Source: CBDCFV01 sp963664625 (lineage in GTDB: Bacteria > Chloroflexota > Dehalococcoidia > Lucifugimonadales > UBA3495). Taken from it: a stretch of DNA of 64,000 nt. The stretch is from NCBI GenBank assembly GCA_963664625.1, contig OY761541.1, forward strand, positions 558,001-622,000, written 5' to 3'. The position numbers and the translations under genes are program-made. This document shows positions 47,986 to 56,657 of the stretch, piece after piece. The notes below the pieces were generated by a model, which saw only the letters and a list, made by a program, of their open reading frames with translations, searched no databases and was not told the origin of the DNA. The number at the start of each line of letters is the position of its first letter. The first letter of the stretch is position 1.

Positions 47986-49020
47986 TCAGGCCCTCGCCGA
48001 CCCAGTGACCACTAACTGTGCGAGTTCATCCCGCAGGCTTTCCACCAAGCCCAATTCGACATAGCGGACACCAGTGTCGATAGCCCCGGCGACGCCGCCG
48101 GCCCGACAGGAGCCATGCCCCAGGATTACGGCCCCGTTGACACCGAACAGGGGACCGCCCATCGTCCGGGGCAGGTTGGTGGTCTGCCACAGGTCCGCCG
48201 AAACCTCCGCAAGAACTTCGGGATGCAGGACCGACTCCAGCCGCCGTTCCACGAACCTCGACAATGCAGTCCCCAGACCCTCGGTGAACTTCATCAGGAT
48301 ATTGCCCACGAAACCATCACAGATGATGACGTCGGCCCGATCGGTGAAGAAGTCCATACCTTCCACGTTGCCGATGAAGTTCAGGTGGCTTTCCTGTAGA
48401 AGATGGTAGCTTTCCTGCACCTGCCGATTGCCCTTCGCCTCTTCCGCGCCCACGCTGAGGAGGCCGATTCTCGGGTTCTCGATTTCGAGAAACTGGCGGG
48501 CAAAGGCCGATCCCATAGCCGCAAAACTTAACATCAGCGGCGGGCGGCAATCGACATTGCTGCCCATGTCGAGCAGAACGGTGCGCGGCGCAACGCCAAG
48601 GAAGGGACCCCCAATGCAGGGACGCTCCAGCCCTTCCATCAACCCCAGTACGAATACCGCGCTGGCCATGGAAGCGCCGGTGGAACCCATTGAGACGGCA
48701 ACGTCGGCGTCACCTGTCTTCAACAACGTTGTCGTAACCATGATGGAAGACTTGGGCTTACGCCGCAGACCCTCTATCGGGTGTTCATCATCCCCAATCT
48801 TGCCCTCAGATGGAACTACTCTTACATTCCCGGAAGGGACGCCGAGAGTCGCCAACTCGTTCTCTATGGGACCCGGGTCACCAACGAGGACCAATTCGAT
48901 ATTGTGCTTCTCAAGTGCTTCCAGTCCACCCTTCACTGTCTCGGAGGGACCATAATCCCCTCCCATTGCATCAACCGCCACCCTGATAGGCGTATTCGGC
49001 GCTCTTCCGTTTTCGAGCAT
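47986..49020 (-). CDS. plsX: Phosphate acyltransferase PlsX
   Basis: A 344-residue PlsX. Family motifs are IRVAVDAMGGDYGPSETVKG, KSSIMVTTTLLKTGDADVAV SMGSTGA, and FVGNILMKFTEGLG. The C-terminus GVNGAVILGHGSCRAGGVAG matches too. It makes acyl-phosphate from acyl-ACP for phospholipid synthesis, at the membrane face. It is upstream of fabG and 60 bases after the dehydratase gene, forming a lipid-metabolism operon. Confidence 0.95.
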   Translation of the reverse strand: MLENGRAPNTPIRVAVDAMGGDYGPSETVKGGLEALEKHNIELVLVGDPGPIENELATLGVPSGNVRVVPSEGKIGDDEHPIEGLRRKPKSSIMVTTTLLKTGDADVAVSMGSTGASMASAVFVLGLMEGLERPCIGGPFLGVAPRTVLLDMGSNVDCRPPLMLSFAAMGSAFARQFLEIENPRIGLLSVGAEEAKGNRQVQESYHLLQESHLNFIGNVEGMDFFTDRADVIICDGFVGNILMKFTEGLGTALSRFVERRLESVLHPEVLAEVSADLWQTTNLPRTMGGPLFGVNGAVILGHGSCRAGGVAGAIDTGVRYVELGLVESLRDELAQLVVTGSARA

Positions 49021-49081
49021 AGTGCCTCTTTATAGAAACTTCCGGCAGTGATCTCTATGACCCTGACCGACCTAGCCGGGT

Positions 49082-50031
49082 CTAAGTTGCGTTTATGGGG
49101 ACCTCAGCCGCAACGGTAGCTGTGCCGGTGATCAATTCCTCACCAGTACCTTCATTGAAGACCCCAATTGAGCATACCACCAAGCCATCGCCGCTACCCG
49201 ATTTTTCATTGGACGGTTTAGACACTTTGCACCAAGCCCTTACCCGGTCACCCAAGTGCGCCGGACCCCTGAACCGCACGTTCAAACCGCCGGTGTCCAG
49301 CCAACTTCTCCCGAATATCGAGGCCATCAGTTCGCCGACAAAGCCAAGGGTCAGCATCCCGTGGGCGATGACCCCCCCAAACTGGGTGCCTTCGGCAAAG
49401 GCTGGGTCGAGATGGAGCGGGTTGCGGTCGCCGGAAGCGTCGGTATAGGCATTGAGCTGGTGTTGGGAGATGGTCCTGGGAGGTCCAAGAACGCCTAGGT
49501 CTTCCGCGTCCAGGGCAGGCCCATTCCTTTGAGCCGCGGACTGGGGCCGTGCCTCTGATTCGGACTGTCCGTCGGTTTGGTCAGTGCTGAGCACAGTGCT
49601 TTTGCCGCGTTGGACAATCCGACCTTCGACATCAGCCACGGAATAGGACACTGTGAGAAAGACCAGATTGCCGCGCTGACGCGGTTTGCCGGGGTCAGCG
49701 GTAATTCGGTACGTTCCGGGGAACCTGGCTACGCCGAGGGTCTCCAGCTCCTGCGAGCTGTGGATTGCGCCATCGGGGAGCGCCAATTTGTCCAGTATGG
49801 CACCCAGGGCCCAAGCGGTCATTGCTACCGGAGGAATTAGTGAGTGGCCAAAATATACCCGCTGTTGGTCCCCTACCGCTTCCACGTATTGCCTGACCCG
49901 ATCTTCCGTGACCAGACACTCACCCAAGTCCAGACCAGGTTCGACTGTGAGCGACAAATCATCCTCGCAAAGGGCTTTTGGTGGTCGATTATACGCAGGC
50001 TCACCTTTAGCATCAACTTGATGGAAGATGC
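49082..50031 (-). CDS. Double-hotdog MaoC-type dehydratase, 5' end interrupted by an IS
   Basis: The coding part runs from the insertion point at 50031 to the stop at 49082, about 315 residues. Two hotdog domains are seen. The first (~residues 30-150 of this part) holds LTVEPGLDLGECLVTEDRVR, VTAWALGAILDKL-like helix and GNLVFLTVSYSVADVEGRIV. The second holds the hydratase motif YTDASGDRNPLHLDPAFA then GGVIAHGMLTLGFVGELMAS, with D and H as catalytic residues. It probably hydrates/dehydrates 2-enoyl thioesters. The frame continues into the insertion element, but those residues are antisense noise. Without the element, a GTG codon ~12 bases further upstream would be the start. Confidence 0.78.
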
Positions 50032-51451
50032 GTAACTGTTCAGACTTGATGAGGTGAATTGACCGAAAGTTGTTTTCTTTCTGAAAAACGCTGGCGTGCG
50101 GGGCGCGATTGTGGCATAAGAGAGCCATGGAAACCGAAGTGGACCTGAACCAAGCGAGCCGGGAAACTCTGCTGGAGATCATCGCGGAACTGAGACAGCG
50201 AGTCGAGAGCCTGGAAGCCCGGCTATCTGGCGGTGGACCGGGGGCCAGGATGCCGGGGCATAAACTGTCCGCCAGACGCAAGAAGCCGGCGGCGGAAAAG
50301 AAGCCGCGCAAGAAGCGTCAGCACGGCTTCGCCCGACCGCGGATGGAACCCACCGGGCGGGTGGTCCACGCCCCGGACTCTTGCCCCGAATGCCATACCC
50401 CTCTCACCGGGGGATGGGTGCATCGGACCCGGGAAGTCATAGACATTCCGGTAATCCCGGCAGAAGTCACGGAGCACGTATTCATAGCCCGGACCTGTCC
50501 GTTGTGCCGGAAACGGCGGCGGCCCCAGGAGCCCCTGAAAGGTCTGGCCGTGGGCCGCCAACGCCTTGGAACCAATCTGGTGAGCTTGATGGTGACTCTA
50601 CGGGAAGAGGGACGGCTGCCCGTAAGGACCATCCAATGGTATCTGCGAGTATTCCATCAGTTGAAACTGAGCGTTGGGGCTATCGTCCAGGCGGTCCATC
50701 AGGTTGCCCGGCAGGGAAGAGCGGAGGTGGGTAAGATCCTGGAGCGCATCCGTTCCAGCCCGGTAGTAAACGCCGATGAGACGGGTTGGCGGGAGAACGG
50801 GAAAAACGGCTACGTCTGGACTTTCAGCACGCCCACGGAGCGGTTCTTCCTGCGCCGGGGCCGGAGCGGGGAGGTGGTGGACGAGGTCCTGGGCGAGTCC
50901 TTCGAAGGGATTCTGGTGAGCGACTTCTACGCGGCCTACCACCACTACCCTGGACTCAAGCAGAGATGTTGGGTCCACCTGCTGCGGGATATTCACGCGC
51001 TGAAGGTCTGCTACCCGGAAGACGACGGACTGGTCCGGTGGGCATTGGGAGTGCAACGGCTTTATGCCAAAGGCCGGGAATGGGCGGCTGGGAGACGCCC
51101 TCCGTCCCGGGTACAGTTGGTGCTGGAGGAGCGGTTGCTGGCGCTGTGCAGGCCTTTCCTGGAAGACCCGTTGGCAGTGCAAGCCAAGCTATGCCGGAGG
51201 ATTGAGCGGCATATCAAGGAGTTGTTCGTCTTCGTGTCGCACCCGGAGGCTCCATCTGACAATAATGGTGCTGAACGGAGCCTGCGTCACTTGGTGATCA
51301 GCCGTAAAATCAGCGGCGGGACCCGCTCCCAACAGGGCAGCAACAGCAAATTGGTCCTGGCCTCCCTCTTTGGAACCTGGCGCGCCAGGGGCCTGAACCC
51401 CTTCCTGGAATGCCGCCAGTTGCTCATTTCCCCTCAACCCTGAACAGTTAC
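50032..51451 (+). mobile_element. IS66-family insertion sequence with 8-base target duplication
   Basis: The element is 1420 bases. Its ends are GTAACTGTTCAG (50032-50043) and the exact complement CTGAACAGTTAC (51440-51451), flanked by direct repeats GAAGATGC at 50024-50031 and 51452-51459. IS66 elements make 8-base duplications. It carries only a TnpC-type transposase, as in the single-gene branch; no tnpA/tnpB accessory genes are present. Confidence 0.93.
50127..51443 (+). CDS. IS66-family transposase (TnpC type)
   Basis: From ATG 50127 the protein is 438 residues and uninterrupted. It has an N-terminal coiled coil (LLEIIAELRQRVESLEARL), and a linker rich in Lys/Arg. The zinc finger region has Cys pairs CPECHTPLTGG and CPLCRKRRRPQEP. 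The DDE catalytic domain follows: VVNADETGWRENGKNGYVWT (D), ILVSDFYAAYHHYPG (D) and SDNNGAERSLRHLVISRKIS (E). It seems intact, so the element may still be mobile. An upstream GTG at 50109 is an alternative start. Confidence 0.93.
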   Translation: METEVDLNQASRETLLEIIAELRQRVESLEARLSGGGPGARMPGHKLSARRKKPAAEKKPRKKRQHGFARPRMEPTGRVVHAPDSCPECHTPLTGGWVHRTREVIDIPVIPAEVTEHVFIARTCPLCRKRRRPQEPLKGLAVGRQRLGTNLVSLMVTLREEGRLPVRTIQWYLRVFHQLKLSVGAIVQAVHQVARQGRAEVGKILERIRSSPVVNADETGWRENGKNGYVWTFSTPTERFFLRRGRSGEVVDEVLGESFEGILVSDFYAAYHHYPGLKQRCWVHLLRDIHALKVCYPEDDGLVRWALGVQRLYAKGREWAAGRRPPSRVQLVLEERLLALCRPFLEDPLAVQAKLCRRIERHIKELFVFVSHPEAPSDNNGAERSLRHLVISRKISGGTRSQQGSNSKLVLASLFGTWRARGLNPFLECRQLLISPQP

Positions 51452-51483
51452 GAAGATGCAGCAACACACTTTAACAGGAAGCG

Positions 51484-52701
51484 CTAATCGTCTCCGAAAG
51501 CCTCTGACGCCAACTCCACGATGTGCTGGCCGATGGCCAGCGAGGAAGTGGCGCCAGGCGAGGGCGCGTTCAGGACGTGAACAGCATGACGGCCCCGCAT
51601 AATACTGAAGTCGTCCAGCAGCGCGCCGTCGCGGGACACCGCTTGGGCGCGCACACCGGCGCCGCCCGGAGCCAGGTCTTCGGATCTGACCTCCGGTATC
51701 AGGCTTTGCAGGTCATGGACGAAGACCCCTTTGCTGTAAGAGCGGTGAACCTCCCCTATACCGGTCTTCCAGTGGCGAGCAGTCATCTTCCAGAACCCAG
51801 GATAGCTGATACTTTCCCAAGTGTCGCCAATGTCCACGTCCGACTTGCGGTAACCTTCACGCTTCAACGCCAGCACCGCGTTGGGGCCGGCCTCGACATA
51901 GCCGTTAATGTTCCGGGTGAAGTGCACACCCAGGAACGGAAACCTGGGGTCCGGCACCGGGTAGACCAAGCCGGACACCAAGTGATGGCTCTCCGGTCTC
52001 AGGGTGTAGTATTCACCCCGGAACGGTACTATCCGGACGTTGACGTCCTCTTCCATCATGCGGGCGACCCGGTCGGCGTGAAGTCCCGCGCAGTTTATCA
52101 CGTGCTTCGTTTGCACCATTCCCTTGGGTGTTTCAAGAACGAGGCCGTCGGTCTTCTGGACAATACGCTGCACCGGGGCGCCGGTAAAGATGTCGCCGCC
52201 GACCTGCTCGAACTTGCCGGCGTAGGCCGACGCGACCTTACGGTAGTCGATTATGCCCGTGGCGGGCGACCACAGCGCGCGAATGCCTGCCACGTGGGGC
52301 TCGATTTCTTTCAAGCGTCCCGGGCCGATCATCTCCAACCCTTCGACGCCATTGGCCACGCCGCGTTCGTACAGGTTGTCCAACCGCCCCAATTCCTCCT
52401 CGTCAGTGGCTACGATTACCTTGCCGCACCGTTCGTATTCGATCTCGTTCTCGTCGCAGAAGTCTATCAACGCCTGCTTGCCGCCGACGCAGAACCGGGC
52501 CTTGTGGGAATCGGGCCGATAGTAAATGCCGGAGTGGATTACGCCGCTGTTGTGGCCAGTCTGGTGGTTGGCCAACTCAACGTCCTTCTCCACCACCGCA
52601 ACTCGCCAATTTGGATACTTGTCCTGCTTCAACTGCATAGCGGTGGAGAGGCCGATTATGCCTCCTCCAATTATGACCGCGTCGTACCTGTTAGAGTCCA
52701 T
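51484..52701 (-). CDS. lhgO: L-2-hydroxyglutarate oxidase
   Basis: A 405-residue FAD enzyme of the LhgO type. The FAD motif is AVIIGGGIIGLSTAMQLKQD, followed by VEKDVELANHQTGHNSGVIH and GIYYRPDSHKARFCVGGKQA. Later stretches HVINCAGLHADRVARMM and IVPFRGEYYTLRPESHHLV fit the family. It oxidises L-2-hydroxyglutarate to 2-oxoglutarate, passing electrons to the membrane quinone pool. It was probably first gene of the operon with the dehydratase, plsX and fabG before the IS66-type element landed ~30 bases after its stop. Confidence 0.93.
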   Translation of the reverse strand: MDSNRYDAVIIGGGIIGLSTAMQLKQDKYPNWRVAVVEKDVELANHQTGHNSGVIHSGIYYRPDSHKARFCVGGKQALIDFCDENEIEYERCGKVIVATDEEELGRLDNLYERGVANGVEGLEMIGPGRLKEIEPHVAGIRALWSPATGIIDYRKVASAYAGKFEQVGGDIFTGAPVQRIVQKTDGLVLETPKGMVQTKHVINCAGLHADRVARMMEEDVNVRIVPFRGEYYTLRPESHHLVSGLVYPVPDPRFPFLGVHFTRNINGYVEAGPNAVLALKREGYRKSDVDIGDTWESISYPGFWKMTARHWKTGIGEVHRSYSKGVFVHDLQSLIPEVRSEDLAPGGAGVRAQAVSRDGALLDDFSIMRGRHAVHVLNAPSPGATSSLAIGQHIVELASEAFGDD

Positions 52702-52729
52702 CTTGACGTTCTCCGGGCCAGAATAAGTG

Positions 52730-52891
52730 ATGAGAGTAACAGTCAGTTTAACAGATGATATAGGGCAATTTGCGGACCCGTTTGGTGCCCAGCGTAGAGT
52801 ACCTCAAAGTCTGCTGTTCGCCCAGCTTATCGAAGAAGAACGTATTCTTGACCCTGCCATAGGCGTGTGCTTTACTGAATCCGGCAAATGA
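52730..52891 (+). CDS. Possible small protein (53 residues)
   Basis: An open frame from ATG 52730 to TGA 52891 begins MRVTVSLTDDIGQFADP and ends DPAIGVCFTESGK. The start resembles ribbon-helix-helix antitoxins ('MRVTVSLPDD...'), but the rest does not show the expected helices clearly. It is divergent from lhgO and followed by 70 bases before the flavin oxidoreductase gene. Either a small antitoxin-like relic or chance. Confidence 0.3.
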   Translation: MRVTVSLTDDIGQFADPFGAQRRVPQSLLFAQLIEEERILDPAIGVCFTESGK

Positions 52892-52961
52892 AGGGCAGTC
52901 CCTTCAAACGCCGCGCGTCAGCAATCAACAACGTTGCTTAGTAAGGCAACCGGAGGGACCA

Positions 52962-54008
52962 ATGGACTTCGGTATTTTTATGGACTTCCTGGCGACCTAC
53001 AGCGCCAACCAAGCGGATGTCTTCCGCGACGCCTTCGAACTTGTTGACTTGGCGGAGGAGACCGGGCTGGACTCGGTATGGTTGGGGGAGACCCATTTCA
53101 ATCCTACTCGCTCGGTCCTTTCGGCGCCGATCGTCGTGGCCGGGTCCATCGCAACCCGCACCAAGCGGCTGAAGGTGGGGACGGCGGTTCAGGTGCTGCC
53201 TCTCATCAGCCCCCTTCGGATAGCGGAAGAAGCTGCAACCGTGGACCAGATAAGCGAGGGCCGGTTCGAGTTCGGAGTGGGACGCAGCGGCATCGCCCGC
53301 TCCTACGAGATCATGGGCATTCCTTATGAAGAGAGCAAAGACCGCTTCCAGGAGGCGCTTGACATCATCCTGGAGGCTTGGAAGGGGGAACCGTTCTCTT
53401 ATCACGGTCAGTATAACGACATCGAAGAGGCGGTGGTGTCCCCGATGCCATACCAACAACCGCACCCCAAGATACGCTTGGCCTCTTCCAGTGAGGACAG
53501 CTTCGCACGGGTCGGGCGGTTGGGCTACCCAATATTCCTGACCATGCGCGGAATGGACGTCAACGACCTGGAAACGAACCTGAAGGACTACCATTCGGCG
53601 TGGCAAGAGGCGGGGCATCCGGGAGAGAGCGGGGACATCTCGGTGCGTGTGCCGATGTACATCGCCGATTCCGAGGCGGCGGCGTACCATGAACCCCGGG
53701 AAACCATAGAAGCCTATTTCGCCCGAATGCGCCGGTTGTTCGAGGGCGCCGACGAGGACGCCAGCGTGTCGGACCCCCGGCAGGACAGGGCCAGGCGTCT
53801 TGCCAGCCTGACCTACGAAGATATTCTCGACACAAAAGTAATCTTTGGCACTCCGGAATCCGTTACGGATAAGCTCGCCCAGTTCCAGGAAAAGCTGGGC
53901 CTGTCCGGGTTCACGGCCGAGTTGAATCCGGGCGGATTGTTGCCACGGGAAGCGGTGTACCGCAGCCTGAAGCTGCTGACTCAAGAGGTCATGCCGGCGT
54001 TCAGGTAG
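52962..54008 (+). CDS. LLM-class (luciferase-like) flavin-dependent oxidoreductase
   Basis: A 348-residue luciferase-like enzyme, ribosome site AACCGGAGGG before ATG 52962. Landmarks are GLDSVWLGETHFNPTRSVLS, KVGTAVQVLPLISPLRIAEE, ISEGRFEFGVGRSGIARSYE and FQEALDIILEAWKGEPFSYH. The C-terminal part has GTPESVTDKLAQFQEKLGLS. It oxidises an unknown organic substrate with reduced flavin. It opens a set of three genes on the plus strand with the 2-hydroxyacid dehydrogenase and the M28-like gene. Confidence 0.92.
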   Translation: MDFGIFMDFLATYSANQADVFRDAFELVDLAEETGLDSVWLGETHFNPTRSVLSAPIVVAGSIATRTKRLKVGTAVQVLPLISPLRIAEEAATVDQISEGRFEFGVGRSGIARSYEIMGIPYEESKDRFQEALDIILEAWKGEPFSYHGQYNDIEEAVVSPMPYQQPHPKIRLASSSEDSFARVGRLGYPIFLTMRGMDVNDLETNLKDYHSAWQEAGHPGESGDISVRVPMYIADSEAAAYHEPRETIEAYFARMRRLFEGADEDASVSDPRQDRARRLASLTYEDILDTKVIFGTPESVTDKLAQFQEKLGLSGFTAELNPGGLLPREAVYRSLKLLTQEVMPAFR

Positions 54009-54038
54009 GTCATTGGATTTGAGAGAGGAAGCGCGAAT

Positions 54039-55025
54039 ATGAGAGTCGCCGTTCTGGACGATTATCAGGCGGTGGCCGCCGGTTACGCCGATTGGTCAAG
54101 CCTTCCGGCAGACACCGAGGTGGTCTACTTCCACGATCACCTGTCCGATGAGGACGCCTTGGTGGAGCGGCTGCAAGGCTTCCATGCCGTAGCCGGGATG
54201 AGAGAGCGGACAGCGTTCCCCCGGGCTGTGTTGTCCAAGCTGCCCGACCTGCGGTTGCTGATGACTACCGGCGGACGCAATGCGTCTTTTGACATCGCCG
54301 CGGCTACGGAACTGGGCATCGTAGTCTGCGCCACCGGCGGAGCCGGAGAGGGCCCTACTGAACTCACTTGGGGCCTTATCATAGGTTTGGCGCGGCAAAT
54401 ACCGGCTGAAGACCAACGCACACGGCAGGGGAGTTGGGGCACGACCGTCGGCATGGGTCTGCAAGGCAAGACACTGGGCCTGCTTGGATTGGGCCGCATC
54501 GGATCGCTGGTTGCCCGGGTGGGCAACGCTTTCGATATGAACGTTATTGCGTGGAGCCAGAACCTTACCGCCGAACGGGCCGCGGAGTGCCAAGCCACCC
54601 TGGTAGACAAGGACTCTTTGTTCCGGGACTCGGACATCGTCTCCATACACGTCCAGTTGAGCGACCGTACCCGAGGGCTGGTGACGGCCCGTGAACTGGC
54701 GTTAATGAAACCTACCGCGTATTTCATCAACATCTCGCGCGGCCCCATAGTCGACGAAGGAGCGCTGGTGGACGTGCTGCAACGGGGGACCATCTCCGGC
54801 GCCGGCCTGGATACCTTCGACATCGAGCCGTTGCCCGAAGGCCATCCGTTCCTGTCCCTCTCCAACACCGTTCTTACTCCCCACTTGGGCTATGTCACCC
54901 ATGAAGCGTACCGGGTGTTCTACCGGGATATAGTTGAAGACATCCGCGCATTCAGCAGCGGCGAGCCCGTGCGCGTGTTGAACCCCCAGGTCTTGGAATC
55001 CCCTCAACTGAGGGGCGCGGGTTAA
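54039..55025 (+). CDS. D-2-hydroxyacid dehydrogenase family protein
   Basis: A 328-residue NAD-dependent 2-hydroxyacid dehydrogenase. Cofactor motif KTLGLLGLGRIGSLVARVGN; catalytic Arg in FINISRGPIVDEGALVDVL, Glu in DTFDIEPLPEGHPFLSL, His in VLTPHLGYVTHEAYR. It interconverts 2-oxo and D-2-hydroxy acids. Its TAA stop overlaps the next ATG (TTAATG), so it is coupled to the M28-like gene. SD GAGAGAGGAAG before ATG 54039. Confidence 0.94.
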   Translation: MRVAVLDDYQAVAAGYADWSSLPADTEVVYFHDHLSDEDALVERLQGFHAVAGMRERTAFPRAVLSKLPDLRLLMTTGGRNASFDIAAATELGIVVCATGGAGEGPTELTWGLIIGLARQIPAEDQRTRQGSWGTTVGMGLQGKTLGLLGLGRIGSLVARVGNAFDMNVIAWSQNLTAERAAECQATLVDKDSLFRDSDIVSIHVQLSDRTRGLVTARELALMKPTAYFINISRGPIVDEGALVDVLQRGTISGAGLDTFDIEPLPEGHPFLSLSNTVLTPHLGYVTHEAYRVFYRDIVEDIRAFSSGEPVRVLNPQVLESPQLRGAG

Positions 55026-56170
55026 TGTCCACATTGGACCAGTCTCAGCGTATAGCGCGAATCATTGGAGAGTACGACGCCCAAGGCTGGCACCGCACCG
55101 GCACGACAGTGGACCATGAGTCCGCCCAATGGCTTGCCGACCTGGTGTCGGAAACGGGCGCAAGGGTCTCACTGGAACCGTTCGAGCTGAGCCGTATTGA
55201 TCCGGGAGAGTGCTACCTCGAGATCGACGGAGAGCGCATCCAAGGGCTGCCGATGTTCGACGGCGCTTTCACTGGTGCGGAGGGTATCCGGGGTAGATTG
55301 GGTCCGGTAGGCTCACCGGCGGAGATCGGTATTGGCGGGGTCAGTCTGGCGGGCGGAGAGGACGAGGCTTTGACCGCATCCCGCCGGTCCGGTAAGCACA
55401 TGGGGTTGGTCGCAATCACCGTGGGAGGCCGCCCCGGCCTCATGCCCTCAAACGCTCCGCAATTCCTGTCTCCTTTCGGCTGTCCCGTGCTACAAGTAGG
55501 CAGCGAGGCTCAAGTGTTCCTCAACGAGCACATTGAACGCAGTTCGGAAGCGCGCTTGGTGGCCGCGGTGACCCGCTCGCCCGCCGAGTCGTTCAACGTC
55601 GTAGGGCTCATAGAGGGCCAAGACCGGGGCCTTCCGCCATTGATCGTGATGACGCCCCGGAGCGGCTGGTGGAACTGCGCCTCTGAGCGAGGCGGGGGCC
55701 TGGCCTGCTGGCTGGAAGTGATGCGAGCAGTCCATAATACGGAGCCGCGGCGGGACGTCGTTTTTGTCGCCACCAGCGGCCATGAAGTAGGCCTCTATGG
55801 GATTCACGCCTTCCTGGAATCCCGCCAAGACCTGGTGCGGAACGCTTACGCTTGGATTCACTTCGGGGCCAACGTAGGGGCTGTCCAAGGGCCGATTGCC
55901 AGCTACGCCGCCACCGACGAACTTCTGGCGGACCGAACGAAATCGGCGCTGGACAAAGCAGGAATAGCGCACGCAGAACGAGGGGCCAGGTTCCCGTCCG
56001 AATCAGGGGTTGTAATGGGCCAGGGTGGGACCGTAGTTGCTCTAGTAGCTTCCGGCAACGCGGTGTTCCACCTGGAATCTGACCGCTGGCCCGAGACGGT
56101 CGAAGTATACGCCGTAGCAGGTTACGCCAATGCCTTCGCGGACTTGGTGGTTCAGCTTTCCGGCGCCTGA
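55025..56170 (+). CDS. M28-peptidase-like protein lacking clear zinc ligands
   Basis: A 381-residue protein with the architecture of M28-family aminopeptidases: an N-terminal PA-like insertion (DGERIQGLPMFDGAFTGAEG) and a core with PLIVMTPRSGWWNCASERGG, RRDVVFVATSGHEVGLYGIH and AYAWIHFGANVGAVQGP. In active M28 enzymes the first motif is a '..H.D....gA.DdaSG', giving two zinc ligands; here it reads TPRSGWWNCASERGGG, with neither His nor Asp. SGHEVGLYG stands where GEEEGLLG usually is. It is likely non-catalytic or catalyses something else. Coupled to the dehydrogenase gene upstream. Confidence 0.7.
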   Translation: MSTLDQSQRIARIIGEYDAQGWHRTGTTVDHESAQWLADLVSETGARVSLEPFELSRIDPGECYLEIDGERIQGLPMFDGAFTGAEGIRGRLGPVGSPAEIGIGGVSLAGGEDEALTASRRSGKHMGLVAITVGGRPGLMPSNAPQFLSPFGCPVLQVGSEAQVFLNEHIERSSEARLVAAVTRSPAESFNVVGLIEGQDRGLPPLIVMTPRSGWWNCASERGGGLACWLEVMRAVHNTEPRRDVVFVATSGHEVGLYGIHAFLESRQDLVRNAYAWIHFGANVGAVQGPIASYAATDELLADRTKSALDKAGIAHAERGARFPSESGVVMGQGGTVVALVASGNAVFHLESDRWPETVEVYAVAGYANAFADLVVQLSGA

Positions 56171-56403
56171 CCCTCTTTAATCCGCTCCAGCAACCACCAA
56201 AGCCGGTGCCACACCAAGCGGCGTTCCCCGTCCTCCAGCGGCCGACCCATAGCCTGGCGGCAACTGACCACGGCCTTTCCGGCCAGGAATCCCCAGCACC
56301 CCGGCTCGCGGCGCATCCAGCCCACAACCCTGTCTTGGTGTTGCTTGACTACTTCTACCAGTAATGGGTCAAGGACCTGGTGGTCCAAGCCATCGTATTG
56401 CAT
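56152..56403 (-). CDS. Small conserved hypothetical protein
   Basis: An 83-residue helical protein: LDHQVLDPLLVEVVKQHQDR, WMRREPGCWGFLAGKAVVSC and RRLVWHRLWWLLERIKE. Rich in Trp and charged residues with no membrane segment. I do not recognise a named family. It is last in the thi transcription unit, 24 bases after thiS, and overlaps the convergent M28-like gene by 19 bases at the 3' end. Confidence 0.6.
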   Translation of the reverse strand: MQYDGLDHQVLDPLLVEVVKQHQDRVVGWMRREPGCWGFLAGKAVVSCRQAMGRPLEDGERRLVWHRLWWLLERIKEGQAPES

Positions 56404-56427
56404 GGCGGTTGCGAGTCCCTTTCCGGG

Positions 56428-56631
56428 TCAGCCGCCGCCCACGGGGCGGACAATTTCCAACACATCCCCATCCTTAAGAGTGACCTGGGGATAGAGTTCT
56501 TTCTTGATGACCTCACCATTGTAACCAACGGCTACGTGCTGGAGACTCAGGTTGAAAGAAGCCAAGTAAGTAGCCAGATCTACGCTGTCGTCCAAGGACC
56601 TCTGTTTACCGTTAACCATCAAGTTGATCAT
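56428..56631 (-). CDS. thiS: Sulfur carrier protein ThiS
   Basis: A 67-residue ThiS of normal length with a ubiquitin-like fold, beginning MINLMVNGKQRSLDDSVDLA and containing VAVGYNGEVIKKELY and LKDGDVLEIVRPVGGG. The C-terminal Gly-Gly is the thiocarboxylate-bearing end. It delivers sulfur to ThiG for the thiazole ring. In most organisms ThiF adenylates it; no thiF is seen here. Confidence 0.92.
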   Translation of the reverse strand: MINLMVNGKQRSLDDSVDLATYLASFNLSLQHVAVGYNGEVIKKELYPQVTLKDGDVLEIVRPVGGG

Positions 56632-56657
56632 CTCGGACGGTGACCTCCTCGAGATCC

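Noticed and set aside
50032..50311. N-terminal extension of the dehydratase into the IS66-type element
   Set aside because: It is antisense to the transposase and begins exactly at the insertion junction.
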